Positions 22,125 to 32,992 of a stretch of DNA of 64,000 nucleotides are shown piece by piece (the stretch's first letter is position 1; each line of letters opens with the position of its first letter). The translations under genes and the position numbers were made by a program. This DNA comes from Athripsodes cinereus (taxonomy: Eukaryota > Arthropoda > Insecta > Trichoptera > Leptoceridae), in contig OX388321.1 in assembly GCA_947579605.1 (NCBI GenBank), positions 13,941,614 to 14,005,613 of the forward strand, given 5' to 3'. Under the pieces are notes generated by a model. The model was given only the letters and a program-made list of their open reading frames with translations. It was not told the origin of the DNA and made no database searches.

Positions 22125-23040
22125 CCCCTGTGTTCTGGCGAGATGAGAATGTCTTGGTTGCGGAGACTTCTAACAGCTTGTACCTACAAGTGGGCTCCTA
22201 CCGGCTTGTAGATGTGGGCTCTGCCTGCTTTGAATGCGTGGACTCCGTCCAGGCGCTGATGGAAAGAAAAAATAAATATAACACTAGTTTTTTTTATCAA
22301 AAACAACATTTTGAATTTAAAAAAGGACGCTAGGAGATTAATTGCTACAATTAAGATTAGTTAAAATATTAGTGTAACATGTAGTTGACTTGTTTTTTAA
22401 TTTCAACACTAGTTCTACCTTTATTTACAAATCACCATCGTGGAGTTCACATATAACTTTGTTTATATGTTAACAAATTAAAAAAATATACATATAGATT
22501 CATTTTGATATTAAAATTAATCAGCAACTAAAATAATACTTACGTTTTTGATAATTATAACCAAATATATTCAAACAAACAACGCAACACTGAAATGCAT
22601 AAACGTCAGAATTGATATTTGAAATGAGTGTTCCATTTACAGAAAAAAAATAATCCTAAAATATTATCGCTACTTCAAATTATTATATTTGTTAAGTAGG
22701 ACAATTATTAGTAAATGTATTTGACTTTTTTATGTTTCAAAAATAAATACATATACCACTCTCGGATCTCAAGTTTACTTCCTTACAGTTTCTTGTAGTC
22801 TACATACAAACGCGACATATAAACAATTATTTATTCCTTATTTGCAGCGAAAATATTTTTAAAATTGCAATAACAAACTCGATACGAACACGATCCCGCG
22901 CTTTGGAACGCCAATCTCAATACGATTTCGATCGCGCGGGATTGTGTTCAAGAGTACGGTTTTGAAGTTGAAATTGAGATTGAGATTGGAATCGTGTTGG
23001 CATTGGATTAGGATCGAATCGAGTGTCAAGAGTAGCACTG

Positions 23041-23580
23041 CTGACCTGGCTTGTTGAATAGATTGTTGTCCCGTAGTATACCCTCGACCAAATTAAAATA
23101 TTCTGTTACTGTCTCCCTGTTGAGTCCTCTGGCACGATCAAGGGATACACTTGCAGCTTTCCGGACAGCAATTTCTGGATTCCTTCTCAGAAAACTACTT
23201 AACCATCCATAACCCGCCATTTGCTCAGCACTTTTGAAATTGTGCTTCACTGACATGCGCTCAGCTAGGCGGTAAGCCATCGATCGCACAGAATTTCTGT
23301 CGGGTGCAAAACCATGAGCTTGTAATTTTTTAATGTGAAACACGATTTTTTTTTCGTTTTCTTCGCCTAGTGTCGAATCAGGACCAAGTCTGTTATTCTT
23401 AACTGGCTTTGGGTTTTTAAGTCTCCGTTTGAGTGTGGTTGCTGGAATACCGTGAGCGCGGGCAGCATCATTTACTCCAAAAGTTCCATTTTTTACAGCA
23501 GTGATTGCGGCCTGTAAAGACTGAGCCGTCCATCGTCCACGAGGCACAGAAGTTGTTTTTCGTTTGTAAATCAGCGGCAT
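23041..23580 (-). pseudogene. transposase of element C, N-terminal part
   Basis: The 180 residues before the insertion start at MPLIYKRKTTSVPRGRWTAQ, a psq helix-turn-helix (AAITAVKNGTFGVNDAARAHG), and cover the CENP-B-like domain (GWLSSFLRRNPEIAVRKA). It breaks after LFNKPGQ, where the Harbinger-like insert begins. Joining 23580-23041 to 19073-17754 gives 620 codons in one frame with no stop before the natural end. The gene was therefore intact when hit. Confidence 0.85.
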
Positions 23581-24144
23581 TTGGCTGAAAAATAATTGTT
23601 TATTATATATATACCTATAGCTGAAATAAAGAATTTTCCTAAAATGTACCTGTTATTATATTGGTAAATATAAAATAATGCTTATGAATTCAAATTCAGT
23701 CATAAAATATTACGAAAAAAGAGAAAAATGTTTCTATAGCTTGGTCCATCTATCCTTCAAAACGCCTGGTCCGTCTCTCCTTTAATGCAAGGAGAGACGG
23801 ACCAGGCGTTTAAAATAAACCGTCTTACAAAACAAATCATTTTAACATCAGGTTTGTTTGTTTACATCTATTACCATCTACAAATATGAAAAAAACAAAA
23901 AGAAACACTAATATAATGACTTATATCGCTCGACCAATTCTTGAACACGAAATTTACAACACATTAAAAAACTTTAATATTAAAAAACTTACATTTTTTT
24001 ACATTTTTCTCCAGCGAATATACACTCACACAACACAAAACAACAATGCGAACGCCGTATTGGCGAATTCATCGCTATCTAGTGACGGGATTTGGAACTA
24101 ATTACCCCGGTCCATCTCACCCGCCGGTCCATCTCTCCTGCAAC

Positions 24145-24925
24145 TACACTAATAATTGTTAAAATAACATTATCATTCAAAGTAACAAATTAACTGGATT
24201 AATCTTCCTTACTATTATATACACTCATCAAACACTCAAAATACATTATTCACATTGTACAATATTACGAATCAGATATATAATGAAATACTGTAAATCA
24301 AAACCATAAAACAACAGAATAAAAAGATTGATTAGGAATCGGGACCTCAATACATATAAAAAAAGTTAAAAAAAGAAAACAACAAGCAAAACAACAATAA
24401 AGATAGTAATGATATGCAGCTATATCTATGAAGGATTCTGGAATTGGGGAGCAAATATCCGGTTACCATGGAAAAAAATGACAAGATTTTAGGAAAATTA
24501 TTTGTAAGTGAAATATTACATCCCATAGATAAATATCTTGTATTTTTTTTGTAGAGTATGAAAAAACATAAGTATAACAATGTTTGCATATATTTGCATA
24601 ATTATAATAATGTTTAATTTTATATGTACCTATTGTAAAAGGCAAATGCCGTGTATTGGTTTAATAAATAAATATTGTTAAAACGTGGTTTAGCTTTAGA
24701 CTAATAGCTCAGGGATTTCCTCTAGATGTTCACAAATTTCTCAAGTAGGTACACTCGTTTGTTTGATCCAGAACCACAATTTCTTCGGTGTCAAGACCTG
24801 ATGTTCTACGACTGTATTCATCGAAAACTTTTTCATAATATTGCAATTCATTCAGTTTTTGACCATTCATCTCCGTAATGTTTGCAAAGGAGTTTTTTTG
24901 ATATCTTGACTTTTTTATAATTTAT
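24145..24925. other. AT-rich DNA without a recognised gene
   Basis: Short ORFs here are low-complexity and resemble nothing I know. The part near 24700-24925 probably belongs to the 3' flank of the unclassified element H. I could not find its end. Confidence 0.4.
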
Positions 24926-25639
24926 TTAAACCCCTTTTTGAATTTCGGAAGGTTCTATCATTTTAATAAACTTTCCGGGCTTACACACGTTTCTCCCTTG
25001 GCCATGATCCGATTTGTAGAGTTGTTCACCGCGAATCAAAACGTTTCCTTCCCTTTTAGATCTTTTCAAAAGGAATTTTCGGTTTTTAAGGAATTGAAAA
25101 TGCCACGATCCTGGCGGCTTCATAGTTTCTCCAACTTTTTGCCTCCAATCGGACACACGGCAAAATTTGTCCACCTCGACAACTGTGGCAAAGTTTGTAA
25201 TGATGTCGATATATTCTTTGGGGTCGATTATTAACTCTCTTTTTTTATTTCCTTCTCTATCATGCCGAACATTCTATCTGAAGGCATGTACGAGTGGTCA
25301 GTAATGGGGAAAATAAGTTCAACAGTTTTTACACTCGGATGCTCTAGTAACCATTTGGCACACATTGAAACAACCATCGAATTCTTGTTTTGCCCTCCAC
25401 AGCCATCTGATATTAGCCTTATTGTATGAATGTTATGCAAGTCAACTTTATTTAAATGATGGAAAATAACGGAAGCCACTAGATTAGAGTCTTTTGTATA
25501 TAAATTTTCTTGCCATACATATATGCAAATACGTTATTTTTGTTTAGTGGATCCTTAGACGATCCTTCCACAACAGTTAAATTATGAAAATTCAGCTGCC
25601 TACTATAATAACATGACTGGTCTGGTAATTTGGGCAGCG
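24926..25639 (-). pseudogene. element H transposase-like protein, C-terminal part
   Basis: The frame opens at the Transib insertion point with LPKLPDQSCYYSRQLNFHN, then VEGSSKDPLNKNNVFAY. After a shift it reads IRLISDGCGGQNKNS (candidate catalytic Asp) and HSYMPSDRMFGMIEKEIKK (candidate Glu). It ends near 24926 with a Lys/Phe-rich tail (WHFQFLKNRKFLLKRSKREG). A run of seven A near 25240 shifts the frame once more. This order of motifs is shared with element G at 44021-46340 and is known to me from many unannotated insect and cnidarian proteins. Function is unproven; a DDE transposase is the likely reading. Confidence 0.7.
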
Positions 25640-26065
25640 CACAGAGCGGTAAATGACTAATCTAGCTGGCCAAAATTATTTCTACAATAATTACCATTGA
25701 AAATGTGTTATAATTTTATTTTATTGAGCAATGAGTTATCAGTGATGCGTGTGATTAAATACAGATTGATACAATGAACACAACATTAATTTTCAATATG
25801 CATATTCGTAATTCGGGTCAGTACAAAGTGGTATCTAAAAAACTCCGTCTACAATCAACAAACTTATATTAAATGACATTTCTAACATGTTATCAAATAC
25901 TAAAAAAACACTATTTTCATTTTACAAAATCAATTGCTTGCTTAAAAATAATAAATAGTCGGTATTCGATCTTAATATACTTAATATATTATTCTATTAA
26001 GTTGTAAAATGTCATTAGTCAAGTAGCTATAAGAATAAAAATATGAATAAAAATGGCTTGTGCCA

Positions 26066-28104
26066 CTATTCTTCATCAGAAGCCTCGTCCACTTCTTCCG
26101 ACTCTTCGGAGTCCGAATCCTCATTCGGGTTTGGCCCAGCTGGAAGAAACATATTAAGTGATTCTTTCAAATAACCATTTGATTTTTTCTTTCGTTTCGG
26201 CCTCAAACTGCTCAGGAGAGGGTCTGAGCTTAGCAACAGTCTATTTATTACATCAAGGTTACATGCCTCTCTTGAAAACTTTCTTGCAAAGTTCTGCCGA
26301 TACAGTTTAAAATGTTTGTTTCTTGCTTCTGCAGCTTCTTCGGAAAGCAGGCCGATAGGCAACAGAGCCTTTTGCATCACAGTTGCACCATGCACAACGA
26401 TTTTATGCAATGTAGGAGTCATAGGTTGCCACGGGTATAGCTCGATATAATACTTAGCAGTTTCATTTGTATAATTTGCAAACTTTTTTAAGTCGACTTT
26501 ATGATCACTTGAAATGACTTCTAAAATTACTTTAAGTCGATAAAGCAGCTGAAAGTCGACTCCGGTTATTTCAGCTGCTACTTGTGGGTTGGCGAAAAAC
26601 CTTCTGCTAGTGTTGCCGTCATTGGTGTTACCAAAACCAGGTTTCGGTACGTCCACTATTAAACCGGTTTCACGGCGGAATGCTTCTTGTATCTCTTTTT
26701 TTCTTTGGTAAACAATGACTTTCTCTTCGTTTGATCTTATCTGCCATTTTTTTATAGGGAGTTTATATGATAGATGCAAAATGCTTTCAAAAAATCGGAT
26801 CCTGGCATGCAAAACTGATAAACCAAATGTTAATGCTTCTACATTAACATCCTTCTTTATGGTTAGGTCATTAAATTGTGAAGATGTCGCCCCACAAATG
26901 TAACACCTCATTGTTGATGCGGTTTGTGTGGCAGCGTTGCACACTTTACCATCCACCATGGTGAGCTGCATTATGTGCTTTACTGAATAACTTTTGTCTT
27001 CCAGTGTAAATTCACTGTTGTTTAGTGATTTTATCGATTCTTCTATGTAGTCGATTTCTCCGTTTATGATATCGACAGACTCTTTCACAAATCGTATTCT
27101 AATCGGGCGACAATAACGAGGTGAAGATGGAGTCGGGTTCTGTCAAATTACTTTTCCTTTATTTGACCCACAAGCCAGTCGAAGAGGCACGAAGCAGCTT
27201 TGGAAAATGTTGCTATCTGTGGCATCATTTTGCATTTTTTGTTTGAATTGGGCTTGCTGAGAGCCGTCGCAACCCCATTTACAAGTCAACGTTAATGTGC
27301 CGCGCTCTTCTTGAGTTAAATTATTTAAAATATCTTTCAAATAAGTTAATAATCGTACAATTGTATGATCTAACAAATCCTGTAAATTAATTTCAATACA
27401 TGTTTCAGTCACATGATACGATTCTTTTCGTGGATAGCACTCTTTTTTTGCCCTTTGTAAAACACTGTAACTTGGATAGTACTTCTTATTGGAACTTCTA
27501 ATGATCTCATATTGCCGCATGGAAAGATCAGCTTCGACGAACATTGATAGCGCCTGTAATGGTGCTAATTGTGTTTGATCAGCTTGAAGAGACTTGCGGA
27601 ATGCTTTTTTATATTTCGTAGCTCGCTTCGGAGACTTAGTTAAACTTTTTAGTACATTGGAAGCATCCCTAAGACCTAAAGTTTGTAGTGATGTTTGGGT
27701 TGCATGCACTAATACATCTTTATTTAATTCTCTTCTAATTTCTTGAGTTTCCTTTCGTTTACTCCTCTCAGAAGATTCAGTAAATATTTTTTTTGGCCTA
27801 CCAGAACTGCACCGCATTACTTTTGGAGTAATAAAGGTTCCATCTAGCCATTTTTTATTGTCTTTTAAGTAAACGTCTTCTTTTTTATGTGATTTTATCC
27901 ATTTTCTCCTAAATTCTGATTTAATATAATTATGAAAATTTGCGCTTAATGTCTTTGCTTTGCTCATCAGAATAATTGTCACGCGAAATAAGAAAATTTT
28001 CAAAATATTCTAATTTATCGTTGAAAGTAGGCAAGTTTTGTTGATTCATTTTGTCAAAAATAAATCTTCGGGTCATCACGTCAACATTTGAACAACCTGG
28101 GGAC
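26066..28104 (-). pseudogene. Transib (RAG1-like) transposase, main exon
   Basis: The exon starts after TTTAAG at 28104 (GSPGCSNVDVMTRRFIFDKM) and is open but for a frameshift near 27950 and one TGA at 27140-27142 in place of a Trp. Candidate active-site residues by comparison with RAG1 are Asp in CKWGCDGSQ, Asp in LTMVDGKVCN and Glu in LLSEEAAEARNKHFK. Two zinc-binding pairs fit RAG1: CYIC and HKIVVH. The C-terminus is acidic (SDSEESEEVDEASDEE). A 5' exon lies at 29626-29644. The residue mapping is mine, by eye. With only two lesions, the copy is fairly young. Confidence 0.85.
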
Positions 28105-28138
28105 CCTTAAACAAAGCAAAACTTAATTAATTTTAAAA

Positions 28139-29513
28139 TTAATATAAAATTTTAAAAAATATACATATATTTAGAACTAATGTAGTTGATGGACCCAAAT
28201 GCGCAAAAACGGTGGATATCCGCGGCCAATTTCTACGTGGTTTTACTGTTGAAGCACTAATCTTTAAAAAACAACAAGAAAAACAGCCCGGACGCACCCT
28301 GAAGTACAACTTAGGGAACACCATCATCGGTGGCATATAATGTCCAGTGGCACTGAAACATATTTCGACTGTGATAGTTGTTCCTCGTTCAGCAGACACT
28401 ATTGCACCTACTTGTTTTCGGCCTTTTCTAGCTAATATTTTTGATCTGGTTTTAGGTACTACAGATACGCCGGTTTCGTCACAATTATATATTCGGTCCG
28501 GAGTCAGGCTATGCTCGTCGTAAACATTCGCTAAAAAATTAAAAAAGTCAGTTACAACTACTCTGTTAAAACTAGCAGCTCTGGCGGCCGAAGTATTTTC
28601 CGGCTTCCTGATAGATAACTGAGGGTGTCTTTTCAAAAAAAAATTCAGCCAGTCCTTACCAGCTTCAGCCTTCTCAGAATTAAATGGACTAGTCTTATTG
28701 TTTCGTACAGAAAGTTGATAAATCAATTGCTTGAAACCTGTCGTTGTAAGGCCAAAAAACCTGCTTTCCATGTCAAGTAAATAATCCACCAGCTCATCCT
28801 CTTCTTTTTGCGAAAATACTGGTAATATGGGTCCCAAAGGAATCTTTATATTCTCTATTTTATTCTCGTTTTCACGAGCCTTTTTTACTTTTCGTTCCAA
28901 TGTAGTTAGTGGGACTGAGAAGGATTTTGCAGCCAACATATATCCCATTTCTCCCTTCAAAACAACTTCTATCGCCTTTTTCATTGCTTCCTCTGGCCAT
29001 TTTCCTCTATCTGACTTTCTTTTATAATTATAAACCATCCTAAAACAATATATAAATATATTTATATATAATCAAAATCATGTCATATATATATGTCAAA
29101 ATCATGTGGGGTACGGGTACCCCATCTTGCCCTCCCATTCCCATTTGAATAAAATAACATGCCATAAATAACAAAATCAAAATATGGAAACAAACATTTT
29201 CTTACCTGCTAGTGTAATAACTGATAAACAATAATAACTTTCGTGAGTTCTAGAAAACTAATGTTGAGGTACAAAACACATGTAATGTTTATAGCACCAA
29301 AATCACAACGAACTTAACCAAAATCGAGTTTTTAGCGCTGAGTCGAAAACACGTGCACTCACAAACCGCTCACAACGCTGACTGATAATCAACCTAATGA
29401 TGCGTCATTACGCACTAAAGCTGCTGTGATTGGTCTATTGTACGGCCGACGAGAGCCGGTACCCCGTCTTGCCCGCTACCCCATCTTACCCGGTGTTCCC
29501 CTATATCCCAGAG
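28139..29513 (-). mobile_element. Tigger-like element D, left end missing
   Basis: The right terminus, read inward on the minus strand, starts TAGGGGAACACCGGGTAAGA at 29513, with TA outside (29514-29515). Subterminal motifs GGGTAAGATGGGG and GGGCAAGACGGGG follow, and again GGGGTACC near 29100-29125. No matching left end is present near 28110-28170, so that side was lost. It sits in the Transib intron. Confidence 0.75.
28306..29038 (-). pseudogene. Tigger-like transposase of element D, C-terminally truncated
   Basis: The start MVYNYKRKSDRGKWPEEAMK gives a psq helix-turn-helix (KAIEVVLKGEMGYMLAAKSF). The CENP-B-like domain follows (GKDWLNFFLKRHPQLSIRKP), then the first catalytic Asp (IYNCDETGVSVVP) and SATGHYMPPMMVFP. 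Homology stops there. The second and third Asp and the PHD finger are absent, and the remaining open frame to 28139 is unrelated. Confidence 0.85.
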
Positions 29514-29625
29514 AATATTAATTAATATCTAAAGAGTTACAAAATACACATTTTCGGTTTGCAAAAATATTAATATTTTTTTTAATAAACAAAATAAATT
29601 ACTAGTCAAATTTACGGGGTCTTAC

Positions 29626-29644
29626 CTGCACTTACAGAATCCAT
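29626..29644 (-). pseudogene. Transib 5' coding exon
   Basis: The minus strand reads ATGGATTCTGTAAGTGCAG followed by GTAAGA, a good donor. Joined to the acceptor at 28105 it gives MDSVSAGSPGCSNVD in frame. An alternative donor (GTAAGT) lies inside the same exon. The intron (29625-28105) contains the Tigger remnant D. Confidence 0.5.
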
Positions 29645-29917
29645 AACGGTTTTTAATAGGTCGTGACCAAACAAACAATATTAACTGTTGAGCAAAACTG
29701 TTTCACAAACAACTCTTTACAAAAATACGTGTGCTACCAAAAACGATCAAGTTTCGACTGACATGCTAGTAAGTAACGGTAAAAACGAGCATGGGGAGGG
29801 GATGTCTATTGTTCAGTGACTATCCAACTGTGTGACAATAGTTTTTTTTTTTTTACCTGGGACCATTTTCACGAAATTGATTTATGGCCAGCTAGAATCG
29901 GCGAATACCAGTATGTG

Positions 29918-31407
29918 CAGCGGTAAATTTTTTTAGCAGTCATAGGAAATTATTTTCACTCCCGTTTTCTTTTCTTTTAAGAATGAAAAAAAAACTTTGG
30001 CACGAAGTGTATGCACACTTTTCTCAATAAGCAGCGAATTTTTCTTTTCTTTATCTTTCTCCTTTTAAATTTGCTCCTCGAACTGAATGCATTTTGAGCA
30101 TTTATCTGTAGCAGGAGAACCAAAACCCAAATTAAATTAAGTTTTGAAGTGCTTTCTAAAATATGATGCCTTTGTTATTGATTGCGGGTGTTTATCAATA
30201 AACATTTTGTGAAAGCTTATTGACACAAGTTTTTGAGTGACAGTAATGAGGCTCGGAACAAATCAAAGAACTTATTGATGCCCAGCGTCGACAAAAGAAC
30301 TTTCTGACACACGTTGACTTTCACTTTTTTTAAAAAAAAGGTATACCTGGTGTAGAATTGTTAATGTTTTCTACTTATAGTGTCTATTTTTCGTTTCTTT
30401 ATTGGCACTGGGATCTAGTCTTAATTTTGTAAAACGCTTCATGAATATCTTGCAACATTTTCATTGATAATTTTGCACATTGATATCGTTTATTATTATG
30501 AGAGCAATTAAGTCTGTCAGGCATTGATTTCGGTGCGTATCTGAAAACAAAAACAGAAGAGTGTAGAAATACATTTTATTAAAAAAAAAATACAAAAATC
30601 CTATTCAAATCTACAAAGAAAAATGTGGACTTAGCTTTTTGGTAGGTATATTAATTTGTTTTAAAATTTAAAAAATCTCTTGCTAATAAAATTAGTGAAT
30701 GATGCAATACAAATTGCCCGATATTTATTATTATTATTATGAGATGCGAAAGTTTCACATTTTTTATATTCATAGTATTATGATGGCTTCGCTTTTAAAA
30801 CGAAAGCAGTAAAATTTAAAATTTATTCAAGTAAAAAAAACAAAACAAATATTACATTAGTTAAATATTATTTTTAGGTCAAATTCCAATTTTGAAACAT
30901 CTTGCCTGTATAAAATATTTTAAAAAATATCTTCTAATTTGAGATATATTTACATGACTTTATCAATTTTTAATTGGTAAAAAAAACTTAATTATGATTT
31001 TTAATTAATTGATGATCACAATTTGATTAGCAAACTACTATTTTGGTGGTCGTTAGGCGTTATAAAAAATAGTAGTAGTGCCTATATTTTTTTGACGAAA
31101 AGTAACCGATATGTTTTCATACTGGCAATAAGTTCTTACGTTAAAAAGTATCGAAATTGGAGTACGACCTTAAGACAATATTTAACCCCCACTTTTTTTA
31201 GAAAATAATATTTTGTAAACACATGGACAAAAAAATATTTCAAAGCTATTACTTAATCAGATAACCTAAGCCGTAATATTGCAACCCCGACCCTGCAATA
31301 TTTCACACATACCTCTTTTTTTGCATGATTTTTTATTTCCATTCTTCTGGATTTCTTGATGTTTTGCGAGCCTTCTTTGATAGTACAACGGTTGGGTGGC
31401 AGTCCAT
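29918..31407 (-). pseudogene. element H transposase-like protein, N-terminal exons
   Basis: Exon a (31407-31313) reads MDCHPTVVLSKKARKTSRNP and EEW up to an AG/GTATGT donor, with one internal TAA. Exon b begins at 30540 after TTTTCAG and reads YAPKSMPDRLNCSHNNKRYQ with a Cys pair. Further down come VNVCQKVLLSTLGINKFF (about 30330-30280), then FNLGFGSPATDKCSKC (about 30145-30095). The segment just before the Transib insertion reads SYDC, a TAA, then KNLPLPK. The Cys-rich head, the VCxKxxLxTLGI block and the CxxC block match the layout of element G. Stops and shifts show decay. It is split from its C-terminal part by Transib. Confidence 0.65.
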
Positions 31408-31415
31408 GATGCATA

Positions 31416-31830
31416 CACAGAAAGAAAAAATATATTGAGTCAAGAGGATTTGCTTTGAGTTAAGAAATCAAAATTTTACATATAACGAAAAAATTATTTT
31501 CTCAATCTAAGAAGATTTTCATCTTCGTGCAAAAATTGTAATTCTTAAAACAAGTATTTTTTTCTTAATTCAAGAGGATATATCGTTATCGAAGAGTTAA
31601 AATTCTCAAAAATATTAGAACAAATTTTCGTTCAAGAAATGAAATTTCTCAAAACAAGCTTCTGTTTCTTCAATGTAAAGAATACATTATCTCCATGAAA
31701 GAAGCTTAATTTTCAAAACAAGTAACTATTTTCTTAAACTAAGAATACTTTTACTTTGTAGAATATTTTAAATTCTCAGAACAATAAAATATTTTCTCAA
31801 CCGAAGAATTTAGTTTCTCAGAATGAAATT
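31416..31830. repeat. subterminal degenerate repeats of element I, left side
   Basis: Units of about 60-65 bp share AATTCTYAAAACAAGTA and, about 30 bp on, TTCTTAANTCAAGA (for example 31531, 31591, 31644, 31709, 31770). A similar but more decayed run occupies 42740-43000 at the other end. Repeats placed this way often bind a transposase. Confidence 0.6.
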
Positions 31831-31880
31831 TCAATATGCTTATAAATGAGATAGACATATCTTAACTCAATATGTCAAGT

Positions 31881-32171
31881 GTCTTTATCAAAAACTTTAA
31901 GTTTCTTGGTTATAATATATATATATTTTTTGATGTAAGAATATTTTTTTCGCTTATAAAGGTGGCTACATACTATCATGCAAAGTTGTCATTTTTTTAT
32001 TAACAATCTACATAATTAAAGTATTGTGAATATTTAAAGATTGTAATTTAAAAAAATGACAACTTTGCACAATTATAATATATAGTCACCTTTATAAATG
32101 AATTATAAATATTTATACATCAAAAAAAATATTTATTATAACCAAGAAACTAAAAAGTTTTTTATCAAGAC
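31881..32171. repeat. long inverted repeat, arms about 130 bp
   Basis: The left arm (31881-32015) has AGTTTCTTGGTTATAATA, TATAAAGGTGGCTACATA and GCAAAGTTGTCATTTTTTTA. The right arm (32038-32171) has their complements, for example AAAAAAATGACAACTTTGC and TAACCAAGAAACT. The spacer is about 22 nt. It is probably a foldback MITE; its transcript could form a long hairpin. Confidence 0.8.
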
Positions 32172-32429
32172 CTTAAGGAGTCTGTTAAAAAAAAAAAAGA
32201 ATTTTTAGTTTTTCAGTTTATTTAAATCAATTAAGTAGGTAACAAGATCAAAATATCAAACAAAATAAATCAAAAGGGAACAGTGTGTTGTGTATAAAAT
32301 AATATTAACTAAAAAAAAATGAGGGGACTTAAAGCAAAGCCGAATCAATCCATTTTGAAAATTTACCGTAGTCCTTTTTATTTTTTCTGTAATAAATAAT
32401 TTATAAATATATTTATGACAACAAAAACA

Positions 32430-32545
32430 TGTTTATTCATTCATACATACCAACGTGGCATTTCCCACAAGTGGGGTAGCCAGTGGACTGACTGTGTGTA
32501 ATGAACACAGAGTTTGTCTTCTTCGTGCTACATAAAAATGAGACA
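32430..32545 (-). repeat. short repeat family K, copy 1
   Basis: It contains GGCATTTCCCACAAGTGGGG and TAGCCAGTGGACTGACTG, closely matching copies at 51850-51945 and 58150-58290. Orientation is set by a TAG/TAA-rich tail in copy 2. It is probably the 3' end of an unidentified retroelement. Confidence 0.6.
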
Positions 32546-32992
32546 TTATATACAATTTATATAAGGACAATAAAATTTTTACCATAGATACGCATTATAC
32601 GTGTTAATACGTGTTAATGCATTTTAATCTATCTCGTGTCAAACGTCAGTCATTAGTAGGTACATGGGTCAATTTTATAAAAAATATTGATAATTTCAGT
32701 ATAATTTATAAAAAATCTAGGTATATTAAATAAATAAATTTGTAATAATAGTTTTTTTTTTTAATTTTCTGCTGATATTTTTAATAGAATTACTTACATA
32801 AGTAGATGAATGCCGCATTTTCGGATTGCCTAATAATAAGTTATAACCGATTAGTCAATACAAGTGTACGCAGATAAGCTAACTAATAGTTCATACTGCA
32901 TACAATTGTATTGACTAATTAACACTAGAATTGATTACTATAGCCTATAATCCGAACGCAACTTAATACATTTTAACTATATAGCAACTTAC

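Larger units (their letters stand above)
19077..23040. mobile_element. PIF/Harbinger-like element with CTG target duplication
   Basis: The inverted ends CAGTGTTACTCT (19077-) and CAGTGCTACTCT (inverted, ending 23040) are flanked by CTG at 19074-19076 and 23041-23043. Removing the insert with one CTG restores the frame of transposase C. A 3-bp CWG duplication is, as I recall, one of the two target types of Harbinger elements. Coding content is poor: a nuclease N-terminal scrap and a small second ORF. TACTCTTGA-type motifs recur near both ends. It carries an RTE LINE next to its left end. Confidence 0.7.
17352..24144 (-). mobile_element. Tigger-like DNA transposon C, split by a nested insertion
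   Basis: The ends AGGAGAGATGGACC are at 17357-17370 and inverted near 24127-24140, with TA outside (17350-17351 and 24145-24146). Subterminal copies of GGTCCATCTCTCC/GAGATGGACC are numerous: about 17530-17592 on the left, 23740-23815 on the right (including an inverted pair around 23760-23810) and 24108-24140. A Harbinger-like element splits the gene at 19077-23040. Without it the element would be about 2.8 kb, like A. Confidence 0.85.
25640..29917 (-). mobile_element. Transib element with CAGCG target duplication
   Basis: The ends begin CACAGAGCGGTAAATGAC (25640-) and, inverted, CACATACTGGTATTCGCC (from 29917), and both run into the shared block TCTAGCTGGCCA. The flanks are CAGCG at 25635-25639 and 29918-29922. 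CAC termini and a 5-bp GC-rich target duplication are hallmarks of Transib, the superfamily from which RAG1 and the V(D)J signals arose. The 4.3 kb include an intron of about 1.5 kb that holds a Tigger remnant. Confidence 0.88.

Noticed and set aside
24347..24645. Short hydrophobic ORFs suggesting small membrane proteins
   Set aside because: AT-rich low-complexity translation, no start context, homology or repeat structure to support a gene.
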